NCBI GenBank assembly: GCA_002478945.1
Contig: DLKM01000028.1
Location: 193,272-216,836, forward strand
Source: Christensenella sp. UBA7588
GTDB taxonomy: Bacteria > Bacillota > Clostridia > Christensenellales > CAG-917
Reading direction: 5' to 3'
DNA: 23,565 nucleotides
Part shown: positions 14,407-21,202 of the stretch, piece by piece
How positions within the stretch are numbered: position 1 is the stretch's first letter
Layout: each line of letters starts with the position of its first letter
Position numbers and translations under genes: made by a program
Notes under the pieces: generated by a model
Told to the model about the DNA's origin: nothing
Database searches by the model: none
Seen by the model: the letters and a program-made list of their open reading frames with translations, nothing else

Positions 14407-16024
14407 ACGTTTAATATCAAATGAAAATCTCTCCGACGAAGGAGCGCAAAAAACGCTGAAAAAGCGTATTACGTCAGGAGCCGCCGTGCTTGCAATCGGC
14501 AGCGTGATTGCAAAGATGCTCGGCGCGCTTTATCGCGTTCCGCTAACCAACATACTCGGCGCGGAAGGTATGGGAATGTATCAACTCGTTTTTCCCGTGT
14601 ACGCTCTGTTTATGGTGCTTGCGACGGCGGGTATTCCTACCGCTCTTTCTCGCATAGTCGCGGAAAAACGCGCGCTCGGTCAACCGTCGAGAAAGTATCT
14701 TGCGGCGGCAATGCTCGTATTGTGCGCAATGGGTGCGCTTTGTTCGCTTTTGATTTTCTGCCTCGCAAAACCGCTTGCGAGTTGGCAAGGGAATAAAAAT
14801 ACTTATTTCGGATTTATGATAATCGCGCCGTCGATAATTTTCGTCGGGATAATATCGGGGTTCAGAGGCTGGTTTCAAGGGCAAATGTATATGTTGCCCA
14901 CGGCTGTTTCCAACGTCGTCGAGCAAGCCGTAAAACTTGCGGCAGGCATCGGACTTTCGGTTGCGCTTATAAAAAGAGGTCTCGTTTACGGCGTTGCAGG
15001 CGCGCTTTTGGGCGTTACGATAAGCGAATTGGCAACGGTAATTTATATGGCGATAACGTTTGTCGTCAGAGGCAGAAAAGAGCAAAAAGAAAAACTCAAA
15101 GTCACGGCGGAGGAGTCACGCGCGATGTTCCGCATCGCATTTCCGATAGCTCTCGTTGCCGTGCTTATGCCGCTGTCAAACTTTTTCGACAGCGTTATAA
15201 TCGTAAATATGCTCAAACTTTTCGGACACTCGCAAGCGGTTGCGACCGCAAGATACGGCATATTGTCCGGTCCCGTAAATTCGTTGATAAATATGCCTAT
15301 AGTCGCCATTATGTCGCTTGCCGTGGCAATCGTGCCTTCGGTTTCGACGTCGAGAGTGCGTATGGATATAGACTCGGTTATGCTAAAAAGCCGGCTTTGC
15401 GTCAAACTCGCATATCTTCTCGGCATTCCGTTTGCGTTTTTTATTGCGATTTTTGCAAGAAATATCGTGGGATTGATATATCCGTCGTTGTCCGTTGAAA
15501 ATACAACGGTTGCCGTAAATTTGCTTAGAATTACCGCGGCAAACGTGGTGTTGACGGCAGTTATGCAAATTTATATTTCGCTTCTACAGGCACTTGATAA
15601 GACAAAATACGCAGTATTAAGTCTCGTTTGTGCGATTTGCACCAAAGTGGTGCTGTCGCTCGTGCTTACGAGATTTATCGGAATAAACGGCTCCGCGATT
15701 GCTTCTTTGGCAATGAGCGCGGTGGGGCTTTTGGGTGTCAACGCGGCATATTTCAAAACTTGCGGTATGCATCTTGAAAAAAACGTTGGCTTAAATCTGC
15801 TTTCGGGTGTTATAATGGGATTGTCGGGAATGGCAACCACGCTTATAAGCAACGATTTGATTTCGCTTATCGTGGGCGCATCGGTTTGCGCGCTCGTGTA
15901 TGTGTGGTGCGTGTTCCTTTTCGGACTGATAGATAAAAACGATATTCCTTATCTTCCGCTCAAACGCGTGCTGCGAGCGTTGCATAGGGTTATTCGGTTC
16001 TGGGAGTATAATAATGAAACTTGA
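14399..16024 (+). CDS. spoVB: SpoVB/MOP-superfamily lipid-linked polysaccharide flippase
   Basis: A multi-pass membrane protein (about 541 residues, about 14 helices) of the polysaccharide-transport branch of the MOP superfamily. Members flip lipid-linked sugar precursors for cortex or wall synthesis. Family landmarks: ITSGAAVLAIGSVIAKMLGALYRVPLTNILGAEGMGMYQLVFPVY at the N-terminus, GFRGWFQGQMYMLPTAVSNVVEQAVKL, and RYGILSGPVNSLINMPIVAIMSLAVAIVPSVS. No ATG is in frame before the first helix. TTG 14399 (GAGG six bases upstream, overlapping the end of spoVT) is my choice; TTG 14387 and CTG 14456 are alternatives. Its place between spoVT and mazG matches Bacillus yabM, so it may be a YabM-type paralogue and not SpoVB itself. 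Confidence 0.9.
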   Translation: MRKRLISNENLSDEGAQKTLKKRITSGAAVLAIGSVIAKMLGALYRVPLTNILGAEGMGMYQLVFPVYALFMVLATAGIPTALSRIVAEKRALGQPSRKYLAAAMLVLCAMGALCSLLIFCLAKPLASWQGNKNTYFGFMIIAPSIIFVGIISGFRGWFQGQMYMLPTAVSNVVEQAVKLAAGIGLSVALIKRGLVYGVAGALLGVTISELATVIYMAITFVVRGRKEQKEKLKVTAEESRAMFRIAFPIALVAVLMPLSNFFDSVIIVNMLKLFGHSQAVATARYGILSGPVNSLINMPIVAIMSLAVAIVPSVSTSRVRMDIDSVMLKSRLCVKLAYLLGIPFAFFIAIFARNIVGLIYPSLSVENTTVAVNLLRITAANVVLTAVMQIYISLLQALDKTKYAVLSLVCAICTKVVLSLVLTRFIGINGSAIASLAMSAVGLLGVNAAYFKTCGMHLEKNVGLNLLSGVIMGLSGMATTLISNDLISLIVGASVCALVYVWCVFLFGLIDKNDIPYLPLKRVLRALHRVIRFWEYNNET

Positions 16025-17057
16025 CGAGATTTTGAAATCTTCATATCAGCGTTACATAGTCGCGGATTTTTTGTCTACGGCTTTTTTCAATAAGCGAATT
16101 GCGCTTGTGGTCGACGGCGTAAAACCCGATGACGTTGCCGCCGTAAAAGCAAAACTTTTCGACGCATACGGAGACGTGGACGTAACCGTTGAGGTTGACG
16201 GTAAGGACGTAAAGTCAAGCGTTTCGACTTTGCCTGACGATTTTGACGTGCTGATGATAGATTCCGTTCCGCTTATCGAATGCAAACGTTTCGATTTTTC
16301 CGACCTCGAGCAGATAATGCACAGACTACGCGCCGACGACGGTTGCGAGTGGGACAGAGCGCAAACTCACGAGAGCATACGAATCAATCTCATCGAGGAG
16401 GCGTACGAGCTTGTCGAGGCAATAGACCTCAAAAATGCCGAGATGATGAAAGAAGAATGCGGAGATATACTTATGCAAGCCGTTTTCCACGCCGAGATTG
16501 CGCAAAAGAACGGCGAATTCGATTATATCGATATGATTTCGGGACTTTGCAGAAAACTTATCGACAGACATACGCATATCTTCGGCGCAAATCACGCGAA
16601 TAACGCCGACGAGGCACTCGTGTTCTGGGAAGAAGCAAAGAAAAAAGAAAAGAAGTATACTTCGGCATCCGACGAGATGGACCGTATTCCGAAGAATTTG
16701 CCGAGTTTACTTTACGCCGAAAAATTACAGAAAAAAGCCAAAAAAGTCGGCTTTGACTGGGATGACGTTTCTTGCGCGTACGACAAAGTGGCGGAAGAAA
16801 CCGACGAACTTAAAAACGCCGATAAGGAACACAGAGCCGAGGAAGCAGGCGATTTGCTGTTTGCGGTGGTAAACGTTTTGCGTTTTTACAAGATAGACCC
16901 CGAAATGGCTTTGCACGAGGCAAACAACAAATTTTTCCGTCGTTTTAAGGCTGTTGAGGACGCAATCAAAGCGCAAGGCAAAGAGATGAAAGATTGCACT
17001 CTCGAAGAAATGGACGCGGTCTGGAACGAGATTAAAAAGAAAGAGAAAAACGACTAA
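16014..17057 (+). CDS. mazG: MazG-family nucleoside triphosphate pyrophosphohydrolase, YabN-like with reduced N-terminus
   Basis: Hydrolyses (d)NTPs to monophosphates and pyrophosphate; in other bacteria it limits aberrant nucleotides or adjusts ppGpp. Two MazG modules are visible. The first is LEQIMHRLRADDGCEWDRAQTHESIRINLIEEAYELVEAID with EExxE and a following EECGDILMQAVFHAEIA (residues about 95-165). The second is SLLYAEKLQKKAKKVGFDWDDV...VAEETDELKN...EEAGDLLFAVVNVLRF (about 225-290). Residues 1-94 lack a MazG module and look like the C-terminal part of the tetrapyrrole-methylase domain found in Bacillus YabN. The start overlaps the flippase gene by 11 bases, with GGGAG inside it, indicating coupling. 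Confidence 0.93.
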   Translation: MKLDEILKSSYQRYIVADFLSTAFFNKRIALVVDGVKPDDVAAVKAKLFDAYGDVDVTVEVDGKDVKSSVSTLPDDFDVLMIDSVPLIECKRFDFSDLEQIMHRLRADDGCEWDRAQTHESIRINLIEEAYELVEAIDLKNAEMMKEECGDILMQAVFHAEIAQKNGEFDYIDMISGLCRKLIDRHTHIFGANHANNADEALVFWEEAKKKEKKYTSASDEMDRIPKNLPSLLYAEKLQKKAKKVGFDWDDVSCAYDKVAEETDELKNADKEHRAEEAGDLLFAVVNVLRFYKIDPEMALHEANNKFFRRFKAVEDAIKAQGKEMKDCTLEEMDAVWNEIKKKEKND

Positions 17058-17131
17058 ACGAAAGATAAATGCGGCTTACGCACAGATTCCACAAACGACG
17101 TAAGGAAAAATGGGGAACGGCTCGAAGCCAC

Positions 17132-17156
17132 GTTATCGAAACTAATATTAGATAAC
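17132..17156. promoter_or_regulatory. inverted repeat upstream of dus
   Basis: GTTATC at 17132-17137 and GATAAC just before 17156 flank the perfect palindrome CTAATATTAG. The site lies about 30 bases before the dus start, where no ribosome binding site is evident. It may be an operator or chance AT-rich symmetry. Confidence 0.3.
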
Positions 17157-17181
17157 TGATAGCTAAAAAAATCAACAACAA

Positions 17182-18114
17182 ATGTCCTTGATTATCGGAA
17201 ACGTAAAACTGAATAGCAACATTGTTTTTGCACCGATTGCGGGCTTTTCCGAAGTCGGTTTCAGGCATTTGTGCGCCAAATACGGCGCAGGTCTTACATA
17301 TACCGAACTTGTCAGCGCAAAAGGTCTCGTTTTTCAAAACAAAGGCACGGAGGAGTTGATTGCCACCACTCCGATTGAAACGCCTTGCGCCGTGCAACTT
17401 TTCGGGAGCGACCCCGAATTTATGTATAAGGCGGCTGCCGACGAGAGATTGAAAAAATTCGATATAATCGATATAAATATGGGCTGTCCCGTGCGAAAAG
17501 TGTTCGGAAACGGAGACGGAAGCGCGCTTATGAAAAATCCGACGCTCATAACCGAAATCGTGCGCGCGGTAAAAGAAGGCGCAAAACGTCCCGTAACCGT
17601 AAAAATGCGCGCGGGTATCGAAATGGGCAAACCGCTTGCGGTGGAATGCGCGCTTGCCGCTCAAAAAGGCGGCGCGGACGCGGTTACCGTGCATCCGAGA
17701 TACAGAGAACAGTTTTATAGCGGAGAATGCGACCATACCGTCACGCGCGACGTGAAACTCGCGCTCGATATTCCCGTCATCGCAAACGGGGACATCGTTG
17801 ACGCTAAAAGTCTTGAAAAAGTCAGACAGATTACGGGAGCGGACGGATTTATGCTCGGCAGAGGCGCACTCGGCAGACCTCAGATTTTTTCAGAACTGAA
17901 CGGGAAAGAGGTATGCGTCGATACGAAAGAGCTTATTGCCGAACACATTGCGGTGTTAAGGGAATTTATGGCGGATTCGACGGTGGCTAACGTAATGAAA
18001 TTGCAACTGTGTTATTACGCTCGAGGCGGAAGAAACGCAAAAGCAGTCCGCGTCGAGATAGGCAAGGCAAAGTCTCTCGACGATATATTCGGCATAGTGG
18101 ATTTATATTTTTAA
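17182..18114 (+). CDS. dus: tRNA-dihydrouridine synthase (Dus family, DusB-like)
   Basis: A 310-residue FMN enzyme that reduces specific uridines in tRNA to dihydrouridine with NADPH, in the cytoplasm. Seen: VFAPIAGFSEVGFRHL (residues 15-30) with FMN-loop Ala and Gly; the catalytic cysteine in DINMGCPVRKVFGNGDGSALMKNP (Cys102); VKMRAG; HPRYREQFYSGECDH (the usual Asp-Trp is Asp-His here); IPVIANGDI; and GRGALGRPQIF, the phosphate-binding end. The C-terminal helical tRNA-binding part (230-310) is present. The start ATG fits the family (IIGNVKLNSNIV), although no clear ribosome binding site precedes it. It lies 124 bases after mazG and ends at a strong terminator. Confidence 0.94.
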   Translation: MSLIIGNVKLNSNIVFAPIAGFSEVGFRHLCAKYGAGLTYTELVSAKGLVFQNKGTEELIATTPIETPCAVQLFGSDPEFMYKAAADERLKKFDIIDINMGCPVRKVFGNGDGSALMKNPTLITEIVRAVKEGAKRPVTVKMRAGIEMGKPLAVECALAAQKGGADAVTVHPRYREQFYSGECDHTVTRDVKLALDIPVIANGDIVDAKSLEKVRQITGADGFMLGRGALGRPQIFSELNGKEVCVDTKELIAEHIAVLREFMADSTVANVMKLQLCYYARGGRNAKAVRVEIGKAKSLDDIFGIVDLYF

Positions 18115-18122
18115 CGAAAATC

Positions 18123-18156
18123 AAAACGCAAGGCACAAAACCTTGCGTTTTCGTTT
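18123..18156 (+). terminator. terminator after dus
   Basis: AAAACGCAAGG (18123-18133) pairs perfectly with 18141-18151, with loop CACAAAA and T-rich sequence after. Confidence 0.8.
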
Positions 18157-18246
18157 GTAAAGAAAAATTTAGATTGAAATTATGATTTCTCAATGCGAAT
18201 CGCAAAAGAACGCGATATAATATATACAAAAAAACGGAGGTGCGAT

Positions 18247-18534
18247 ATGTCAAAAAAACCGTCTAAAAGCACAATCAATCAAATAATCACTTATATGCTC
18301 ATTCTTGCGGCATTGCTCGGTATCGTGGCAATTATTCTCGTTGCCGAAGGCACTTACAAATACGAAGGCGTGTGGTGTGGACTTGCAACGACTCTCGTAC
18401 TTGCTCTTGCAGGCGCGTGGTACGGTTGGAACAATGCAAAATTGCCGGGAGTCGGAGGCAAAGTGGCGTATATCCTTACGGTACTCATAATTTTGACGAC
18501 GATACTGTTTATTCCGATTTACGCTTTCCGCTGA
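18247..18534 (+). CDS. small three-helix membrane protein, function unknown
   Basis: A 95-residue protein with a basic, lysine-rich N-terminus (MSKKPSKSTINQ) and three hydrophobic stretches: about 12-33, 42-58 and 68-90. The middle one carries GAWYGWNNAKLPGVGG. I do not recognise the family. The start is ATG 18247, set by GGAGGTG seven bases upstream; the frame is open further upstream without a site. A TATAAT lies at 18216-18221, though without a good -35. It is monocistronic and closed by a strong terminator. Confidence 0.75.
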   Translation: MSKKPSKSTINQIITYMLILAALLGIVAIILVAEGTYKYEGVWCGLATTLVLALAGAWYGWNNAKLPGVGGKVAYILTVLIILTTILFIPIYAFR

Positions 18535-18550
18535 GAGCAAACAAAAAACG

Positions 18551-18576
18551 AAGAAGCCTTCGGGCTTCTTTTTTTT
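18551..18576 (+). terminator. terminator with UUCG tetraloop
   Basis: AAGAAGCC (18551-18558) pairs with GGCTTCTT (18563-18570) around TTCG, then a run of T to 18576. Confidence 0.9.
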
Positions 18577-18598
18577 TGCGCCTAAAATGCCGTCGCGC

Positions 18599-18627
18599 TT
18601 GAAAAGTCCTCGTAAAAGTGCTATCAT
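18599..18627 (+). promoter_or_regulatory. promoter of trmL
   Basis: TTGAAA (18599-18604), 17-base spacer, TATCAT (18622-18627), about 26 bases before the ATG. Confidence 0.65.
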
Positions 18628-18652
18628 TCAAGCAGATTGAGAGGTGTGAAAT

Positions 18653-19204
18653 ATGTTTAACATCGTATTGGTTGAACCGGAAATTCCGCAAAACACGGGG
18701 AACATTGTAAGAACGGCGGCGGCAACGGGTTGTCACGTCCATTTGATAAAGCCTATCGGTTTCGATATTAGCGACAAAGCGTTGAAGCGCGCAGGTCTCG
18801 ACTACTGGAGTTTGACCGATTTCAACGTGTACGAGAATCTTGACGAGTTTTTTGAAAAGCACGCCAAAGGCAGGGTGCATCGCCTCGATGACGGAAGTTG
18901 GCATATCAACGCAAACGATATGAATTCGGATAGCGCGCATTTCTATTTCTGTTCGACGAAAGCGAGGCTCAGATACGACGAAGCAAAATTCGGCGCAAAC
19001 GATTTTCTTTTCTTCGGCAGAGAGTCGAAAGGGCTTCCCGAGGAATTGCTTCACGACAATTACGATATGTCGATTCGCATTCCTATGGTAAAAGAAGCTC
19101 GCTCTTTGAATCTTTCAAACTCGGTTGCAATCGTCGTGTACGAGGGAATGAGACAACTCGGCTTCGATAATTTGCTTTGCGAAGGTCATTTGACAAAATT
19201 TTAG
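18653..19204 (+). CDS. trmL: tRNA (cytidine/uridine-34-2'-O)-methyltransferase TrmL (SPOUT)
   Basis: A SPOUT-fold methyltransferase that would 2'-O-methylate the wobble nucleotide of tRNA-Leu isoacceptors using S-adenosylmethionine. The 183-residue chain has the TrmL layout: NIVLVEPEIPQNTGNIVRTAAATG at the N-terminus, then LDYW (the usual AGLDYW motif), LFFGRESKGLPEELL, and the knot IRIPMVKEARSLNLSNSVAIVVYEGMRQL. These are motifs 1 to 3 of the trefoil knot. An insertion-like stretch (about 80-110: VHRLDDGSWHINANDMNSDSAHFYFCSTK) is longer than in E. coli TrmL. GAGAGGTG precedes the ATG, and a promoter and terminator bracket the gene. Confidence 0.95.
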   Translation: MFNIVLVEPEIPQNTGNIVRTAAATGCHVHLIKPIGFDISDKALKRAGLDYWSLTDFNVYENLDEFFEKHAKGRVHRLDDGSWHINANDMNSDSAHFYFCSTKARLRYDEAKFGANDFLFFGRESKGLPEELLHDNYDMSIRIPMVKEARSLNLSNSVAIVVYEGMRQLGFDNLLCEGHLTKF

Positions 19205-19208
19205 AAAA

Positions 19209-19221
19209 ACACGATAAGTGT
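19209..19221. promoter_or_regulatory. ACAC-N5-GTGT palindrome A
   Basis: ACAC-GATAA-GTGT just after the trmL stop. First of three such sites before pgk; its centre is 84 bases (about eight helical turns) from site B. Confidence 0.45.
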
Positions 19222-19243
19222 GTCAAAATATCGAATTTTGTGT

Positions 19244-19270
19244 AAAAACAGCGGGAAACCGCTGTTTTTT
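19244..19270 (+). terminator. terminator after trmL
   Basis: AAAAACAGCGG (19244-19254) pairs perfectly with 19259-19269 around GAAA, with six T at the end. Confidence 0.9.
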
Positions 19271-19285
19271 AGTAGATTTTGATTA

Positions 19286-19315
19286 TTGCAAAACACGATA
19301 TGTGTATTGTATAGT
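19286..19315 (+). promoter_or_regulatory. upstream pgk promoter with palindrome B in its spacer
   Basis: TTGCAA (19286-19291), 18-base spacer, TATAGT (19310-19315). ACAC-GATAT-GTGT (19293-19305) lies wholly between the two elements, where a bound protein would block RNA polymerase. Confidence 0.5.
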
Positions 19316-19322
19316 TGCGCAA

Positions 19323-19339
19323 AAACACAATTCGTGTTT
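19323..19339. promoter_or_regulatory. AAACAC-N5-GTGTTT palindrome C
   Basis: AAACAC-AATTC-GTGTTT, just after the expected transcription start of the upstream promoter. Its centre is 32 bases (about three helical turns) from site B. It contains the same ACAC-N5-GTGT core. Confidence 0.5.
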
Positions 19340-19418
19340 AATAATCGACGTTTGTCGAATAGAATCGCGAAGTAGGTTAAGCGTATAAGTTGCGATGAAC
19401 GGTTTGTGTAGATTTTCC

Positions 19419-19447
19419 TTGCTCTTTTCGCGCCCGTGTGTTATAAT
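19419..19447 (+). promoter_or_regulatory. downstream pgk promoter
   Basis: TTGCTC (19419-19424), 17-base spacer, perfect TATAAT (19442-19447), giving a leader of about 80 bases before pgk. Confidence 0.6.
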
Positions 19448-19465
19448 ATCAATCGCTAAAAATAT

Positions 19466-19482
19466 ATTGATAGTTTATCAAT
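19466..19482. promoter_or_regulatory. inverted repeat ATTGATA-GTT-TATCAAT
   Basis: A perfect 7-bp inverted repeat downstream of the second pgk promoter. A third copy of the half-site (TATCAAT) overlaps the end of the -10 element at 19447-19453. Could be an operator pair or a leader hairpin. Confidence 0.4.
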
Positions 19483-19535
19483 CGATACGTTTTGGCAATC
19501 AATCTGTACACATTTTTCTAACAAGGAGAATTTTT

Positions 19536-20855
19536 ATGGCAAAACTTACTATCCGCGATGTAGACGTCAAGGGCAAAAAGTGTTTGGTGCGTTGCGATTT
19601 CAACGTTCCTATGGTTGACGGCGTAATAACCGACGAAAACCGCATTAACGGAGCGCTTCCGACGATTCAATATCTCGTCGACCACGGCGCAAAGGTAATT
19701 CTTTGCTCGCATATGGGCAAACCCCACAACATTTTTACTGAAGGTTTTGGACTCAACAAAAAAGAAAAGAAAGCGGTCGAGGCACTTCCCGTAGAAGAAC
19801 AAGCCGCGGCAAAAGCAGAGTATATCGCAAAGGCTCTTAAGAACGACCCGAAGAAATTCACTCTTAAACCCGTCGCAGACAGACTCGCTCAAATCTTCCC
19901 CGGCAAGGTTACGTTTGCAACCGACCTCGTAGGAGAGGACGCGCATAACAAAGTTGCCGCGCTCAAAGACGGCGAAATCGTGCTTTTGGAAAACACTCGT
20001 TTCGACGCAGGCGAGGAGAAAAACAGTGAAGAACTTTGCCGCAAACTCGCAGACTTCTGTGATATATACGTCAACGACGCGTTCGGTACCGCACACCGCG
20101 CTCACGCAACGACCGCAGGTATCGTTCAATACGGTTTCGCACCCGTTGCAGTCAGCGGTTTCCTTATCGAGAAGGAACTTAAGTTCCTTGGCAACGCAAT
20201 CGAGAATCCCGTGCGTCCCTTCGTCGCGATTTTGGGCGGTGCGAAAGTCGCAGACAAACTCAACGTTATCGACAATCTTCTCAACAAGTGCGATACGCTC
20301 ATCATCGGTGGCGGTATGGCATACACCTTCATCAAAGCACAAGGCGGCAGCGTAGGTCTCTCTCTCGTCGACGACGAAAAAATCGATTACTGCAAGAATA
20401 TGCTCGAAAAGGCAAAATCGCTCGGCAAAACCATTTATTTGCCCGTTGACACCGCAACTTGCGCAGGTTTCCCCGACCCCATCGACGCACACGTCGACAT
20501 CGAATATTACGACAGCTTCAACATTCCTTCCGACAGAGAAGGTCTGGACATCGGTCCCAAGACTCAAGAGTTGTTCGCATCCGTCGTAAAGAACGCAAAG
20601 ACCGTTGTTTGGAACGGACCTATGGGCGTTTTTGAAAATCCGCAACTCGCACAAGGAACCAACGCCGTCGCAAAAGCAATGGCAGATACCGACGCAACCA
20701 CAATCATCGGTGGCGGCGATTCCGCCGCAGCCGTCGCACAACTCGGCTACGCCGACAAGATGAGCCACATCTCCACGGGTGGCGGAGCTTCTTTGGAGTT
20801 CCTTGAGGGGAAGGTTTTGCCCGGCATCGCTTGTCTCAATGACAGTGCGAATTAA
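19536..20855 (+). CDS. pgk: phosphoglycerate kinase with insertion in the N-terminal domain
   Basis: Transfers phosphate from 1,3-bisphosphoglycerate to ADP, an ATP-forming step of glycolysis. Seen: RCDFNVPM (residues 19-26), the SHMGKP substrate loop, LLENTRF, the NDAFGTAHRAHAT motif, the nucleotide-binding GGAKVADKL, WNGPMGVFE and GGGDSAAAV, and the closing HISTGGGASLEFLEG. At 439 residues it is longer than most bacterial Pgk (about 390-420). A charged helical insertion (about 64-107, EGFGLNKKEKKAVEALP...) follows SHMGKPH, where other enzymes have a short GRPKG turn. Start ATG 19536 follows AAGGAG; the frame extends to 19395 without a ribosome site. First gene of the pgk-tpiA-gpmI cluster. 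Confidence 0.98.
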   Translation: MAKLTIRDVDVKGKKCLVRCDFNVPMVDGVITDENRINGALPTIQYLVDHGAKVILCSHMGKPHNIFTEGFGLNKKEKKAVEALPVEEQAAAKAEYIAKALKNDPKKFTLKPVADRLAQIFPGKVTFATDLVGEDAHNKVAALKDGEIVLLENTRFDAGEEKNSEELCRKLADFCDIYVNDAFGTAHRAHATTAGIVQYGFAPVAVSGFLIEKELKFLGNAIENPVRPFVAILGGAKVADKLNVIDNLLNKCDTLIIGGGMAYTFIKAQGGSVGLSLVDDEKIDYCKNMLEKAKSLGKTIYLPVDTATCAGFPDPIDAHVDIEYYDSFNIPSDREGLDIGPKTQELFASVVKNAKTVVWNGPMGVFENPQLAQGTNAVAKAMADTDATTIIGGGDSAAAVAQLGYADKMSHISTGGGASLEFLEGKVLPGIACLNDSAN

Positions 20856-21202
20856 CGAATAACTGTGTCAAAGTTAATAGCACCTAAACGGGGATAAATG
20901 AAATACAATTATCCCCCTTCCTCAGGTGTTTCCCCTATTCCGTTCCCCCTCTGCGCAATGCTTGAGGGAACCCACGGAACCGCTCCGCGGGGGGCAACAC
21001 TCGGCACGCGCATAGACAAGTGCCGTTCACTTGTTATGTCACTCGTTCGCCGACAAAAAGAACAACACTTGTCGGCTCACTTGTACTATCTGTCGAGCTT
21101 GGCGCTCGATTTGCTCGCCGCCTTGCGGCTCGAAGCTCCGTCTTTGATAAAGCATAATCGTTCGCAAAACAAATCCATAAATAAAAATTTTCGAGGTATA
21201 TT
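20856..21202. other. hairpin-rich intergenic region between pgk and tpiA
   Basis: These 347 bases hold at least five local inverted repeats. They are GGGGATAA/TTATCCCC (20890-20916), enclosed by CACCT/AGGTG (20881-20928); GTTCCC/GGGAAC (20942-20971); ACAAGTG/CACTTGT (21016-21034); and GCCGACAA/TTGTCGGC (21049-21076). TCGAGC/GCTCGA (21093-21109) and GCCGC/GCGGC (21117-21129) complete the set. Base composition is more C-rich and less codon-like than the neighbours. No T-run terminator is seen. It may be a dispersed palindromic repeat element, a processing region of the operon mRNA, or a small RNA. The 102-codon open frame across it is not protein-like. Confidence 0.5.

Noticed and set aside
19209..19339. 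NrdR or Rex boxes at the pgk promoter
   Set aside because: The ACAC-N5-GTGT spacing (13 bp, odd centre) does not fit the 16-bp NrdR box or the TTGTGA-N6-TCACAA type Rex site.
19518..20768. 416-codon antisense frame opposite pgk
   Set aside because: Same shadow effect; no family resemblance.
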